DNA of 64,000 nucleotides from Callipepla californica brunnescens. Lineage: Eukaryota; Chordata; Aves; Galliformes; Odontophoridae. Under the pieces are notes generated by a model, which was not told the origin of the DNA, searched no databases, and saw only the letters and a list, made by a program, of their open reading frames with translations. Both the position numbers and the translations under genes were made by a program. Location: contig JALIRH010000039.1 of the NCBI GenBank assembly GCA_023055505.1, positions 496,001 through 560,000 on the forward strand, read 5' to 3'. Of this stretch, positions 39,743 to 53,181 are shown one piece after another; position 1 is the first letter of the stretch; each line of letters starts with the position of its first letter.

Positions 39743-40560
39743 CTACAAAGACAAAGTGAGAATGCTTTTAAAAAACAAACAAACAAAAAAAACCACATCT
39801 CAACCAACACTCATTAGCCATAATTAGTGACATTAGTGTCATGGGTTGATCACGCTTTTCAGGTACTCCAGAACAATCCTGTAAATGAGTTAATTAGATG
39901 AGGCACCAGACCAAAGGTTTGTATGATATATTCCACAGTATGAACGTCAAATGGAAGTGAAAACCTTTAGAAGTCCTTAAGCAGGCTTGCTGTGATACAA
40001 CTTGAACTGGAAGTCTGGGGGGATTCCTGGCAGTCTGTGGGTGTTTTCTGAGAGGGATATCTCGGCATCCATGGTGTGGTAACTGCCTGTGAAAGGTTTC
40101 ACAGCTAAAGCTTTGCTTCACCTCAGGTCAAAACAAAACACTAACTAAAAAAAAATTATTCCCTGTTGGAAGAAAAGCAGAGTATGAACTCACCCAGCAG
40201 CTGTTTTAAGTTCTGTGACCATGTTTACGCTTTTTCTGCAGGAGGATATTAAGAAGCAAAGAAAACCAGTTACATTTTTGCTCTGGTGCTGCCAAAACAA
40301 GTCTGTAGAAGTGATTCTGTCACCACTCTGTTTAGGGATGTAAAAGCAGAGAGGGCAGCGAGGCCAAGGGTCTGTCTGCACCTAGGACTACCAGTACAAA
40401 TCACACTGTGCTACTTGAATTCTTGGCAAGAGTGTGAAGGCTGCTGGGTTGCTGAGTCACCGTAAAGCAGAACAGCCATGCCAAAAGCCTTGGGGACAGG
40501 AGGAAAAACATGTATATTTGTGATATGTACATGGAAAAACTAATGTTCTCACAGATCCTG

Positions 40561-40612
40561 AATAGAATCATAGAATATAGCAAGTGGGAAGGGACCGCTG
40601 AGTCTGTCTCCT
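40561..40612 (-). mobile_element. Short CR1 3' tail
   Basis: AATAGAATCATAGAATATAG followed by AAGTGGGAAGGGACCGCTGA is the terminal ATTCTATG-type repeat and adjacent tail of a CR1 element in reverse orientation. Only about 50 bp are recognisable. Confidence 0.7.
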
Positions 40613-41686
40613 GAAGAAATAAGCACACTGCGGATCATCCCAAAGGAGTAACAGCACTGACTTCAATACCCAAAAGCAAAGCAAGTTCACATTATGTCTG
40701 AGGATTAAACTGGACTTCTTATCCTGACCAATACATCAACACAACAACAGACACTGAAGAGGACTCAGAGGTTAAATCAAAGTCTTGTCTACTCTAAAGA
40801 TTAATGATCTTGTATCTCAGAACAGCCCGACACCTTCAAAACCACTGAGCCAGCTTCAGATTCCTATGGCAGTAGCAGATTTAAAGTTCAGCTCCCCGTG
40901 CTGCTGGCCAGCAGCTAAGTCTCCAAGCCCTAAGTGCCTTACAGCTTTGAGACTTCTCTGCCTCAAAGATAAAAAGAAAATAATCTGTCCCAGCATGTAC
41001 TGAAAGATGACAGTGCCCCTCACATGATATTCCTGCTGCTGGGTGCAGGAGGGATCAGCACACTGCTCCCCTGCTCCCTTCAGCAGCTGCCACTGCACAG
41101 GGGAAGTGCAGCTTCACTCTGGGTTTGACAGTTCATCCAGCATCCTTGGCACACAGCCCCAGTAAATATTAAAAATACTGGGAGAGATTCCATGGGAAGA
41201 GTCAAGGGAAAACCGAAACAGACTTCTTGCCAGTAACAGAAACTGTATATGCATAGCAACCCTCAGCTGTATTTACTGCTTTCTCTCTCATACAGCAGCT
41301 GATAGATCACAGCACAAACTGCTGCAAGTAATTGAGAGGAAGGAATTGAACCTTCCAGTGGGTTAGGTATGAGAAGGATTCATTCTGCACTGATGGAAAG
41401 TCACTTAGAGGAGGTTGGCAGCACGTTGTTAGGATGCCTTCCTGATTGCTGCGGCATTCAAAGAGCAGAAACACGCAGCTCTCAAACGTGACTGCCAAAA
41501 GCACTATGAAAATTAAAACAGCAGAGTGCCACAACAACACGACCTCTGCAGAAAGGCAATTTTGAATAGGATTTTGCAGACTTGGATTTCAGTGACTCCT
41601 CAAGTTGTGACTGGTGGTGCAAGATCAGCATTAATTGTGAAAGTTAACTAGCTTTTCTCTGATTTTGTTCTATACCTGCCAAGCAA

Positions 41687-41710
41687 AATAAATAAATAAA
41701 TAAATAAAAA
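41687..41710. repeat. (AAAT)n short tandem repeat
   Basis: About five to six AAAT/TAAA units lie in intron 2 with no neighbouring SINE body visible. Confidence 0.85.
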
Positions 41711-44700
41711 TGATTGAGTGCACTGCGAGTTTTATTTACATAAAGATCTGATTGCCAGCTTCATTCTTATGCAAAGTAGAGACAAAGCTCTTTCAGCAGG
41801 CACTTTAAAAAAATCAAATCTAAAAATAACATTATGCTTTGGCTTTACTTGTAAAATGCCTGAGACTGCATGCCCATGCTTCTTTCTTCTGCAGTCAGCA
41901 TGAGATGCAAGAACCAGACTGAGGAAATCCCCACTGGTTCCAGTGACTGGAAGTGAGTTTGCTCAGTTATGGGAAGAACCAAGTCCAGCTCAGCAGCCAG
42001 AAGACGGAAACAAGAAGCTGTGTGCTTTGAAGTGGGAATAAGGAAGGGACAACACCTCCAAAAAGCTCCTGCTGTATCATCCTGAACGTGCAGTGTTTTC
42101 CTTCCCATACATACTCTCTCCAGTGAAGTTCTGAAAGCTTCTGGTTTTTTCCAGAGCTGTGCCTCCGGTTCCTTCCTTGAAGCTATTGTTATTTCTCATA
42201 GCAAATCTTTTTGAAGCTGGAAAAATAAACGAGTGCATCGTATTGGACTGCTGCCCGAAGGGATGACATAGCAAAGTCACGCTTGAAAGAGAACTGTCAC
42301 CTCAGAATGGAAGCAACCTGGTGGCCTTCGGAAGGGAGATCACTTGCCTAAGCCCCTGTGTGTGACAAAGTGAGGAGGGAAAGCACATCTGCAGGTTAAG
42401 GTATCCGTTCAGCAAGAAGTCAGAAGCAACTTTTTGACAAAGATAGGCTGTGCCTCTATTGAACAGTGTTTTCCAGCTGAAATAAATTCCTGGATGGAAA
42501 ATAGTTGCTTTCTGAAGTTATTAGTGAAGCACTTAACAGATTAAATCCATATGAAATCTCAAAATCCTTACTGGATACAGAAATAGTGCCCAGGAATTTG
42601 CAGTTTTCCTTTTTACGCAGGAGAACAAGTGCACCCAGGAACAAACCTTTGCACCAGTACCAGCATAGCATGCTGCAGTGCAGGCTTCCAGAACATCTGC
42701 TCTATAAACATAATTAGCCCTCACTGTTACAGATGCAGAAGCCATTGGAAATGTTAGCACCTGAGACATGGAGATGATTTTAAACGCCTTTAAAATAGAC
42801 TTTAAAAACAAACCAAAAATAAAACCCTGCAGAAACATTTCTGTAAACGGACGTACATTCTGTAAGACAGTGAGAACGGACTCCAGTCCCAAGTTGCAGC
42901 AGGTAAATCACATCCCCACAGCTGTCTCATGAAGGCAATTTAGTCTTAGGGTTCTTCAGACTCAGTTCTCAGCGGGCTGACTCAAAACTACAGCTGCTGT
43001 TTCAGAGATGTAGCGGATCCTTTAGAGACTAGAGTCTAACAGCTTCATTTAGCTGTAATCTGCAGCAGAAATACCCAGATCCTAAAATCCAGGTAAGAAC
43101 ATCATTTTTAGAAGAAACCAGAGGCCCTGGGGGCTGTAGGCGGCCCTTCTACTTTCTGGTTCTTTCTTCAAAAGAATTTCAGTATTTCAGTAAGTGAAAT
43201 TTGACAGAACAAAAATTTTAATGGGTTTATTTACGCAAATGCGGCAGACAAATGTATACAAATGAGGCCGAGCTGCATGGCTGTACAGAGAGAAGACAGT
43301 TTAAATCATTTAAGAAACAGTACCCACAAATCTCTTCCCAAGCAAAGACATCATTTTCTTTGTCTCTCAGGATCTCTTTCATCTCAGTGATCTGAATTTT
43401 CACTAACAGTCAAGTGGCAAGCCGCCAGATTATTCACAGTTGGCTAGAAGCATGGTCACCTACAAGCTAATTGATACCACAAAACTTCCCTCCAGGATGC
43501 CATCTGGGTTGCATTCAGTATTCTTACTGGATTCAAAAGCCTGTCCCTCTAAACTTGAAAGCTGCTTCTCTTGACCAAATGCCAATTTGCTGATTTTGTT
43601 TGCAAGCACACACGCGAAACTAAATAGCAATACCAAGCTCCTGCTCCACTCTTCTGACCATGCATGGACTGCACCAGTCTACAGAATTAAAGACAAACCA
43701 TTTCCCCATTTCTCCAGTTTGCTTACTTGTGAGATAAGAGTGAAGGGGCTCGTTGATGCTAACCCCTACCTGAGTACAGGGACCACATTATTACAAGAGC
43801 TACGCACACAGCATCTCTTGATGGCTATAAAGGAGACTTCCAGTTATCATTTCTAGATTACTCAGTAAACGCCCTACTTTGAAGTATTACTTTTGGGGCC
43901 TAGCTGCCATACTAATAGTCAAACAGGTAAGGTAGGCTTCGGTGTTTTCCTAAGGGCTACTTATTGCAGCAGGAACACACCTTGCTGACATCTGGCCACA
44001 TTGTTCCAGTTCTCTGCAGCAGCAAACCCAGTTCCATGGGAAATAGCAGCACTAAATCAGTGCAGAGGTCTCCTGCTGTGCATCTGCCACTTGGCAAGTG
44101 TCAGTAACTGTGCTGTCACCTCATCAAACTCAGCCATGAGATGGAGAAAGCCACCCGCCTTTACAACATAACAGGGATCAAACCAGCATCACCTGATGCT
44201 GACAGGGTGTTCTCCAGTCCCAAGGAACCAGCAAGGAGAGTGAGAAACAAATCATCACAATAACTGTCAGCAGTCTGAGGAACAAGCAGGCCTGCACACA
44301 TACTGCTCAGCATTTCCAGATGAAGACTTCCCTAGTGACATTTGAGATTGAGTTTACAGAACCTCTTTGGCTGAGGAGAGGAAAGCCTGTTGAAACCAGG
44401 TCACATTTTAACAAGCTGTCAGCCTCCTTTCTCCACTACATCCTCCTTTTGCTCTTTACAGGCTGTCCACTTTGGGCATATTTACTCAACCAACACTGCA
44501 AGTTCTATTTTTGAAAACCAAGATGTTCAGATGTGGCTGAGCTTCCAGCTGGCTGGAGACCTTGCACATGGGTGCCATTCTTAGCTCTGCTGACATCTTA
44601 TTGCTATTCCTTGTCTTCCAGTGCCAGGCAAGCTTACACTGTGAGCACAATGCACAGGAAGGCAGACTTTTCCATAAGAGAACAGCTGACCTAATTCTTG

Positions 44701-47700
44701 AATTTGCACAGCTAGAGGCTGCCTCACAACCCTTCAGCAGGCCTAGATCCTCCAGAACTAGCTCCATGGATGCTGTCCCAGAAGGGCTGCATGAAGCCTT
44801 TGTGAGCACCATCCCCTGATGAAGGTTCCTTCTAAGACAAGTACAACTTCATCTCGTTGCCTTCATAGAAAAATGGTGCAATATTTGGCAAGACTGAATT
44901 GCTCTTACCTCTTCTTCTTATGGAAGAGAGATTGAATGCTGGAAACTGTAAAGGCAGTTTATTTGGGTCACTTATTCGGACATAATGCTCTGAACAAAAG
45001 GCAGAGCTGGCAAAAGCTCATCAAAACAATCTCAATCAAGTTCATACACTTACAGACAAGTGCACATCAGGGATAGAAATGAACAGTGCCTGCTCACATT
45101 TGGCAATCCTGCCTGGCCACTTTCCGCAGTCAAACTAAAAATGTAATACTCTGAAGTGTTTTAATATGCAAACATTACAGGAAAATGCTATTAATATTAG
45201 CTAAGAAATGAGAACTGAAAAAGCAGGATGGAAGTCATAACACTGACGCAACCAAGTTAAAGAGGTTTACAATGACTCACTAAATACTCACACAGCAACA
45301 ATAAACTCATCTTGAACTCAGCGCAGTTACATCGTGCAATTTAATGGATTGCAGCTCAGCAGGAGAAACAACTTTTCCAAATGGCTCAGGTTGTTTTGGG
45401 GTAGGTTTTCTGTGTATGTGTCAGTTGAATATACTGCACAATATCTAAAACACAATATGAACTTCAGGTATTTTCATGAGACAGTGAAATAAAGCAATAG
45501 TAGTGAGGTTTTCCAGTCCACAATCGGGACAGGATTAAAGGCTGTTAGGAAGAACAAGGGTAACAGCCCCTGGGTGGTAGAAGCACAGCCTGCACACTGC
45601 TGTGTGGGACTGAAATGCTGCTCACTGTGCTCAGATCCACCCCTGCTGCGTAGGGCAGGGAACACCAGATGCACTGGCAAGTCAAAGCCACTGTGGGTAT
45701 ATTACTGCCACCACGGGCTCTCAATGTTAATTAAATATTCCCTGCTCTTTTAGAATTCCTGTGTGAAGTTCAGGCCTGCGCACTACCCCTATGCCACACG
45801 GAGAACTTCTCAGGTCTTCTTGCTCCAAAACACAAAGAGACCTGACGGTCACCTATGCAGAGAACCTGTGTTAGCTGTAGGAATAACACACCATCTGTTA
45901 GAGTGAGCTTGGGCCCTTGTGAAAGGATCACAAAGCTATGAATAGAGACTAACATGGAGCAACTTTACAGCCTCAAAACCCAAAGCAAGATCATTCTTCA
46001 GCTGTGGATATCATAAACTAAAGCATGCCTGCAACTGACCTTCCTTCAGCAGGATACTGGAGAACATGGGCAAAAGTGCTGGATGTAGAAGGAACTCACA
46101 GTCAATAAAATGTGGAAGGTTTCTATTTTCATGGCTGTGACTGTACAACAGCTCTTGCTATTGTGGTTTGCTTATGGCAAGACCTCTCAGGCCAACATAG
46201 CTGGGGGCTGCAGGAAACCCATAACAGAACAGAACTGTGCTTTTGTTTCCAAGACAGAATCATGGACAAGAATGGAACAAAGCAGTGGTCAGCCTAGAAA
46301 TTGCTGCTTTCCTCACTGAGTCTACTCTGGATGTGACCAGAAGGGAACAACAACTTGACTGCAAGCAAGGAGTACTCATCCAACACAGCATATTCCCAGC
46401 AAGTCTGCTGCTTCTCCTGAACATTACTCCCATCTGTACTACTGCAAAAGACACCTTAACATGTACCATTACAGGAAGTGCTCCACAGACCAGGGTGACA
46501 CCTCAACTTTTTCAAGGCTGAGTGTGGCTCCTCTCCCAGCAGAGCTCTTGAAGCCATTTCTGTGTAGCCTTTCTGTGCCCACTGCTGTGGTTTTTCCAGC
46601 AGAGATGTCAGTTCCCACTGAGCAGCACTGTTCATTGGCACCATGAGGTAACAGTGCAACAGCACTGAAACTTCTGCAGAGGCAAAATCAGGCTGAGCCA
46701 CCCCACAGACAGAAGGCTTCAAATTTTATCAACAGGGAATGGTACTGCCCATAGAGCAAAGTAATAAGGAAACCCCATCAAATGTCACAATTAATTAGAG
46801 CAGAATGCACAGCGAATATCTTCCTAAATCCCAAGATGCTCATGCTTTAATATTTTGATTTCTAATAAGTCAGAATGTAATGGGATCCTGGATCATCCAA
46901 TTCCTACTCAGTGAGAACTAAAATTCTCTCTCCCACTCTCCTTGAAAGCTTCCAGGTATAAATCTTTACTCCTTCCCATCTACTCAGTGGAATTTATCCA
47001 GTGTCAAATAAAGAAACTCACAACACTCTTACATGTAAAACTGTTGTAAAAGTGTCTGCTACTGTAAAGGCAGAGGAAAACAGTAAAAATAACAAAACAA
47101 AACCCAACCTACAACAGCAGTTTTCAGCTGATTACCATAGAAAAATGACATTTACAGACGCCTTTTGTCTATGCTAAAGGTCAAGCTGATGCACCAAAAA
47201 GCCTCTTCTGCAGGAAATTCACCCCGTAGCTCGAGCAAACATGACACAAGCCTTCAGGTGTACCACAGTCGAAAGAAAAAAAAAAGTAGCCATCATTTTT
47301 AAAGAAAAGCTTTTGGGAATTACATTTTCTTGTTCTGGGTTTCATCAGGCTTGTTCTCTCCCCCAAGAAATCCAGTCCCAAAAGCCTTCAGCAAAAACAA
47401 GTAGCGGGGATGAAACTCTATTCAAAACTGATGTAGCAGACTCTGCCCTAAATCAGTTATTGAATATGTTCCTAATGCCAAATTCAAACACACTCCTCCA
47501 CAGAGACAGAAACTTCAGGAGGAAATAAAGGGGCAAATTAGGTCCTCAGCTGCCTTCTTCCCTGCTCCTTGACAGATAAGTGTCTTCTTTGCACTCCAAA
47601 ATAAACCCCGTGATATGAAAATGAAGTCTGCACAACAGTCAGAGAAGGAATGGTTAATAACAGATCACTGTTCAAGTGTTATAATTATGGACATCCCTTT

Positions 47701-49823
47701 GACAACTATCCAACTTGCACAGAGAAGGAAGGAAAATAAATGGCCTCAGGTCTTCTTGAAATGCTCTGTTAAGAGTGCTGAACATGCACAAGTGAAGCTG
47801 TCAGAACAAAAGCCCTGTGAACACCAGCACAAATCCGACTCTTGCTGCAGGAATGCAACACTTTCCATGGTGCTGAATATCTCAGTCCTGACCTCAAGAT
47901 CTGGAGGATCGGAACTGCTCGGTGTCAGGTAATGACTTCTGTTCTGTGAACACAAACATTCTGGGTTATCTTTTGCCAATACACTTCACAGTATGCCCAA
48001 CAATTTGGTGTTCAGCTGCCCTGAACGGTAAGCAGGTGCAAAGCCCCACATCAACCCCCTTCTCTCCAACACTGTCACCCTGAACAGCACTGCCTCAACT
48101 TCAGTTTCATTCTCAACGTTTAAAAATAATATAGAAGAACCAACTGCATCCAGGCAGTGAACATAAAGGATTCAATGTAGGCTGAAGTGTAGCATTTGTG
48201 CAGGAGCTATTAATCTTCTCTACAAGTGTTTGCACAAAATAAGGCTGGCAGCATTCACATTCATTTGTGCATAACCAAATGTGAGGAAATGCATGCTGCT
48301 CTCAGCCAAGCTCTGCAGTTTCCTTAAACACTTGAGCGAGAGCAGGTGTTCATAAAGGCTTTGTGCGATGATGCTGAGGACTGACGCTCTAAGAAACAGG
48401 GCCATTCATGGCTAAACTCATGCAGAAGGACAAGATGGAAAAAGATTCTACTAAGGCAATGAGATGCTGAGAGCAAGCCAGGCAACAGCTCCGCATTGTT
48501 CAGGCCTGTGCTCATCTACAACCATGAAAAATAGTTAACTACATTTTTTATCATCATCCTCTAGTAGAGGGTGCCTGGATTTATACAACAGGCCCCAAAA
48601 GTTTTTCCCTGCTCTATGTTTGCGCTCTTTGAAGTGCCCGGCCACGACCAGAGTCCTCTGGGAGAGGACTGGACGCATGCAATTCCTTACAGCACCCGAC
48701 AACACAGTTCCTCCTCATGTATTTAACCTCAGGGAACAGCATGGAGTGGCACCTGGGGCAAATATACAAAGCACACAAAGGGAGTACAGAATGCTGTGAT
48801 AAAGTGCTCTTATATGAAGGTGAATGGAAATCACCTATCAAAGAGCAATTCCTTAAAACAAAGCTTGCATCTTCAGTATAACAGTGTGATCCTGTTCCAC
48901 ATCTTCCCTCTGAAAGTTTTTAGTCACACACTGAAGATCTGTTCCATACAAGCCACTCCTTCTAAATGATGTAACACGCCCAAAGGGATCACACAGTAGC
49001 ACACAGCTAACTTAAGTGCTACCTTTACTGCCAGCAAGGTAAGGGTGCAGCCCTACTAACAAGCTGCCAGAAATGAGAATCGTTGCGCAAACACAGGAGT
49101 TGCACAAGGCAGACTGTATCTTACCGTTTTAAGCAAGAAAGGAAAAAGGAAGAGAGAGACATCAATAAAATACATACCAGTGAATTAAACTTCCCTATTC
49201 GTCTTGGCTCTTGCCAGCCAAGGACATGATACAAACAATGGATTGAAGCCTGGGTGCAGAAGTGCTAAGTCACTTTGATAGCTAGTGTTCAGGAAACAGC
49301 AAGGCATGGGCATGGAGGTAACAAAGGCCAGGAGAGGAACGATACCATGTGAAACGGAAAGTACCTCTTTGTTAACTTTTACTACATCTTGAACAATGAA
49401 AGATCTGTCATATGCAATCTCGACAACAGGACTGCTGGCCAGCTAAAAGCTGGCTGCACTAATGACTGCCTATACTCAAGCTGTGCGTTATTACTCTTTG
49501 GGATATATCAGAATGTACCAAGAAGAGAAGTCTACTTTGAAAAGTAAAGTACCAAATTCATGCTCAAATATTTTACTTTGATATGAAACACAAGTGGTGA
49601 TTTGAAGCACTTGATTGGTCACAAAATTTTGAATCAGTTCATTATCTAAACATTGGGATTTTTCTAAATATATTACAAACTGTATACAACAAAAGCAAAG
49701 GCTAAGCCCTTGAGCAGTCATTTAGTCCATGAACATGATTATGTGTGTAAAACAATGTGATAATGGACCAGAAAACGAGAAATTGAGAACATTCTTCATG
49801 AGTCATTGGTGTTAGCAATGTGT

Positions 49824-49932
49824 TGCTGAATCACTCTACAGCCTTGGGCAAAGGATAACTTCTCTAAGCATCATTTTTCCCATACAGAAGATAATAATTA
49901 GTCCACTTGCATGGTGAAGATTCATAAGCAGC
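49824..49932 (-). mobile_element. MIR-type ancient CORE-SINE fragment
   Basis: The plus strand carries TGCTGAATCACTCTACAGCC, TTGGGCAAAGGATAACTTCT, CTAAGCATCATTTTTCCCAT, ACAGAAGATAATAATTAGTC and GGTGAAGATTCATAAG. These match in order the reverse complement of the MIR core (CCTTGGGCAAGTTACTT..CTCTGAGCCTCAGTTT..ATAATAAT..GAGGATTAAATGAG). It is an old amniote SINE relic and is non-functional as a transposon. Confidence 0.7.
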
Positions 49933-52900
49933 TGAACTGCTAACCATCCAGTGGGTGATCAAGGTGTAATGAGTATAACACAACTACACTAACATGGACA
50001 GAACCACAGCATTACAGAGAAAGGAGGTAAATAGACCTCAACGTAGACTGGGGCATTCCTCTCTCTGTAAATAGCTGCACAGATGCCATTGTGATTCAGG
50101 ATGAGAAGCCTACAGGGACATTTACAAGTTTACGTCTGAAACAGCCATCACCTGTCACCTATTCTTATTTTCAGTGCAAACGTTCACTACTCCAGCTAAT
50201 TCTCATTTTTAGGCTCTTAACTACTCCCCAAATCACCCCAAGTAACATCAGATCTGCACAGAACAGGTCCAGCAAATCCAGCAAGCTTTACTGATGCACA
50301 GTCACTGCTAAATGAGCAAACCAAGCAGCTGGTGTGGTAGGAGAACCGTGCCACATCCCTGGAAAGATAACTAGAATTTTATTCATCAACAAAAATAAAA
50401 AGAGCCTTAAAAATCACCAAGTAAATTAAGCACATTAACTTTAGAGCAAAGACAGGCAGAAGACCTCTACTGGGTAGAGCACCACTGAACACAGACTTAC
50501 AATCAAAAGAAAATTGTCATTCACCCACTGCAATCAGGTAAACTGTCATCTCAGCGTACATCATAATACGTGTACACCTCAAAGAAAGAAGCATGGAAAA
50601 AGCATGAAACAAAGCCAGCTAGAGTACAAAGCAAAGCCAAAACCTGGAATTGGAGCAGTTATCTCAGTGAGGAAAACAGTACAGTTAGAGCTTGCCGTCA
50701 GTTGTACACAATGGTTTCTTCAACAATCCTTTTCTTAATTTGAAAGCTGTGCTACAGGCTATTTGAAAAGAGATGCAAGTACAAAACAAGATAACATATC
50801 GAAAACGTAAACAAAATCATCAGGCAATTTCCATCTATTTCAATGAATTTTTAATGCAACCTCTTTCCCCCACCCGCCCTGCCTTTCAGTGCCTTGCAAG
50901 TCAAAGGAATCCCATCCACAGAAGACACAGAAACTAAACTAGAACTCCAGAAAAGACAAAGAAACTTACAGTAGGCAAAATTCTCACCCAGGACAGACAA
51001 GATTCTGCAGCACTAATACATTTTCAATTAGATATCTATCTTTAAAAAGTAATCAGAGCACAGACAGCAGTTGCCAAAAAGAGCCCTTCTGGTTCTCAAG
51101 TACAGGGCTGCACACTGGCTGCCATGGAAACTGAGCCCTGCCTGCTCTGGTCCTGGTACAGTGCCACACATGCTCTCAAGCATTTAATAAATATTAATAA
51201 TGGAAAAATAATACTGATAGATCAGAAACTGAACATCTTTGCTAAGAAAGAAATCTGGCACCAAGCTGACTCCACGTGGCTACAGCCCAAACGCTATGTT
51301 GTCTTAGCTAAGGCAACTATAAATCCCATTCTATTCTAGTACCTAACACCCACTCTTGGCATTAACTAGAAGGTTAATCAGACCGTCAGTCCTTATCTTA
51401 GAACGAAAGAAGGCAGTGGACCTGGAGGGAAAACTGAAACACTTCCACTAGCCCAACAGATACAGCTGTGGTACGCAGCTATACCAAGCACTGGAGTGGA
51501 GTAGGGGACCTCATGGCCATCCTTGGCTCTGCTGCTGACTCCTTGCACCCAGGGCCAGCTGTCACCTTCACAAGGGCTGTACTACCACCACCACTCACCT
51601 CTCCAAAAGGAGCTAAGTGTGGGGCTCTCAGCTTAGCTCAATTCCAGGGAGTAAGTCATGGCCTTTGCCACAAACAGCTGTGCTCTGTCAGGGTGCTCTT
51701 AGGGCAAGATACAGAGCCTATCTTACCACAAGAGATCAGCAGAGACAGAGTTCACATCCTCACATCTTCCAGCTTCCCTCAGTTTCAAATCTGGCTCTTG
51801 ACAACATTTCAGTTTGGATGGGTTTCCTTTTATTTTTCAACTAGTTCACAGCATTATTACAATTTCTAAATTCTAAGCAGTTTGTTATCTCTTGCATTCC
51901 AGACAGAATTCTTCACAGAGCAGAAAATCTGCATTAATTACATCACGGGGCCTTTTGCTCTCTTTACTTCCCCTGCAGCTACCTAAATAGTAATAATTTT
52001 AGCAGGAAATAGAGGTAGAAAAACGACACTCGACATTTTTAACATTTCCTGCACGAGTACTGTAAAGCAGCAGAGGTTTCCCTGTGGCTAGAAGCAGCTG
52101 TCTGCACTCAGCACAGTGCCCTGGAACAGGCAGGCTGCTTCCCTACCAAGGCCGTGCCACGCAGAAGGAAACAAGCAGCAACATAAATCTCCATCTCCAT
52201 CACTCAAACTCTGCTCACTCATTTGTTTTCCTGGGCAAAGCGATGGAGAAACTGACATCTTTCAGCATCTTATAAGGCATGTAATAGCACAGAAACGTGG
52301 AGCTAGCAGAAACACGCTTTGGCAACATCTGGGATCGCCAGGGAAAAGCTGCAGGTAAATGGAAACTTGAGGGGACAAAAGCTATGGGAGGGGCTGGCTG
52401 TGAAGGAACAGCACAAGGACCAGCAGAATGCTGTGCCACATCAAGGCTGCCACAGATACATCTCCAACACCACGTGGCAATGTAAGGCACACCAACGATG
52501 TGGTACAGTCATTTAAAAATCTGGTGCCACTAAAAAAGCAGGCAGCAACAAAAACTGCACATCTGCTATTTTAGCAACAGATCAGAGGATCAATAATTGT
52601 CAGATGTTGTCAAGGCTTGCATTTTCAGGCCTCAAGTGTTTAACATCCCTTTAGGCAGACCACAGAGTCGAGAAAACTTGTTACTTCCAGCCCTGACAAA
52701 TCTCTCAGATCAGGTGCATCGGATTAATGTGTTCACCAACACATTCCACACAGCTACTGCAGCTTCACAATGCAATTTCTTTGTTTTAATTCATCTCTAA
52801 ACATTTTCTGGTGATTATTAAATTACTCTAAGTATCATCCACCCCAACATCAATCAGTAAGAAACCACATCACAGTCCTGATGCTAACCCTAGCTCTGAA

Positions 52901-53130
52901 ACACAGCAGTCAAAAGAGCCCTGATCTACACTGACTTCTGATTTACCTTTTTATACATCAGGATGCTCTGGGTGAAGCTTGACTACTGTGGCTCCAAACA
53001 TGCAGCACTTTCACATCCTCTGAAATGACAGCTCTGTGCTCTCAGATAAACAAACCAAGTCACAGTCAGTTTTGACTGCAATGCAATCACTTCCTTCTTG
53101 AACTCATTCATTATTTTTAATCTGCCTATT

Positions 53131-53181
53131 CTCTCTGACCTCAGGCAAGCTGTTCAGACCTCAGCTTCTTTCTGGAACTGT
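53131..53181 (-). mobile_element. Possible MIR-type SINE fragment
   Basis: CTCTCTGACCTCAGGCAAGC followed by TGTTCAGACCTCAGCTTCTT resembles the reverse complement of the MIR core (GTGACCTTGGGCAAGTTACTTAACCTCTCTGAGCCTCAGTTTC-type). It is only about 50 bp, so a chance resemblance is possible. Confidence 0.45.
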
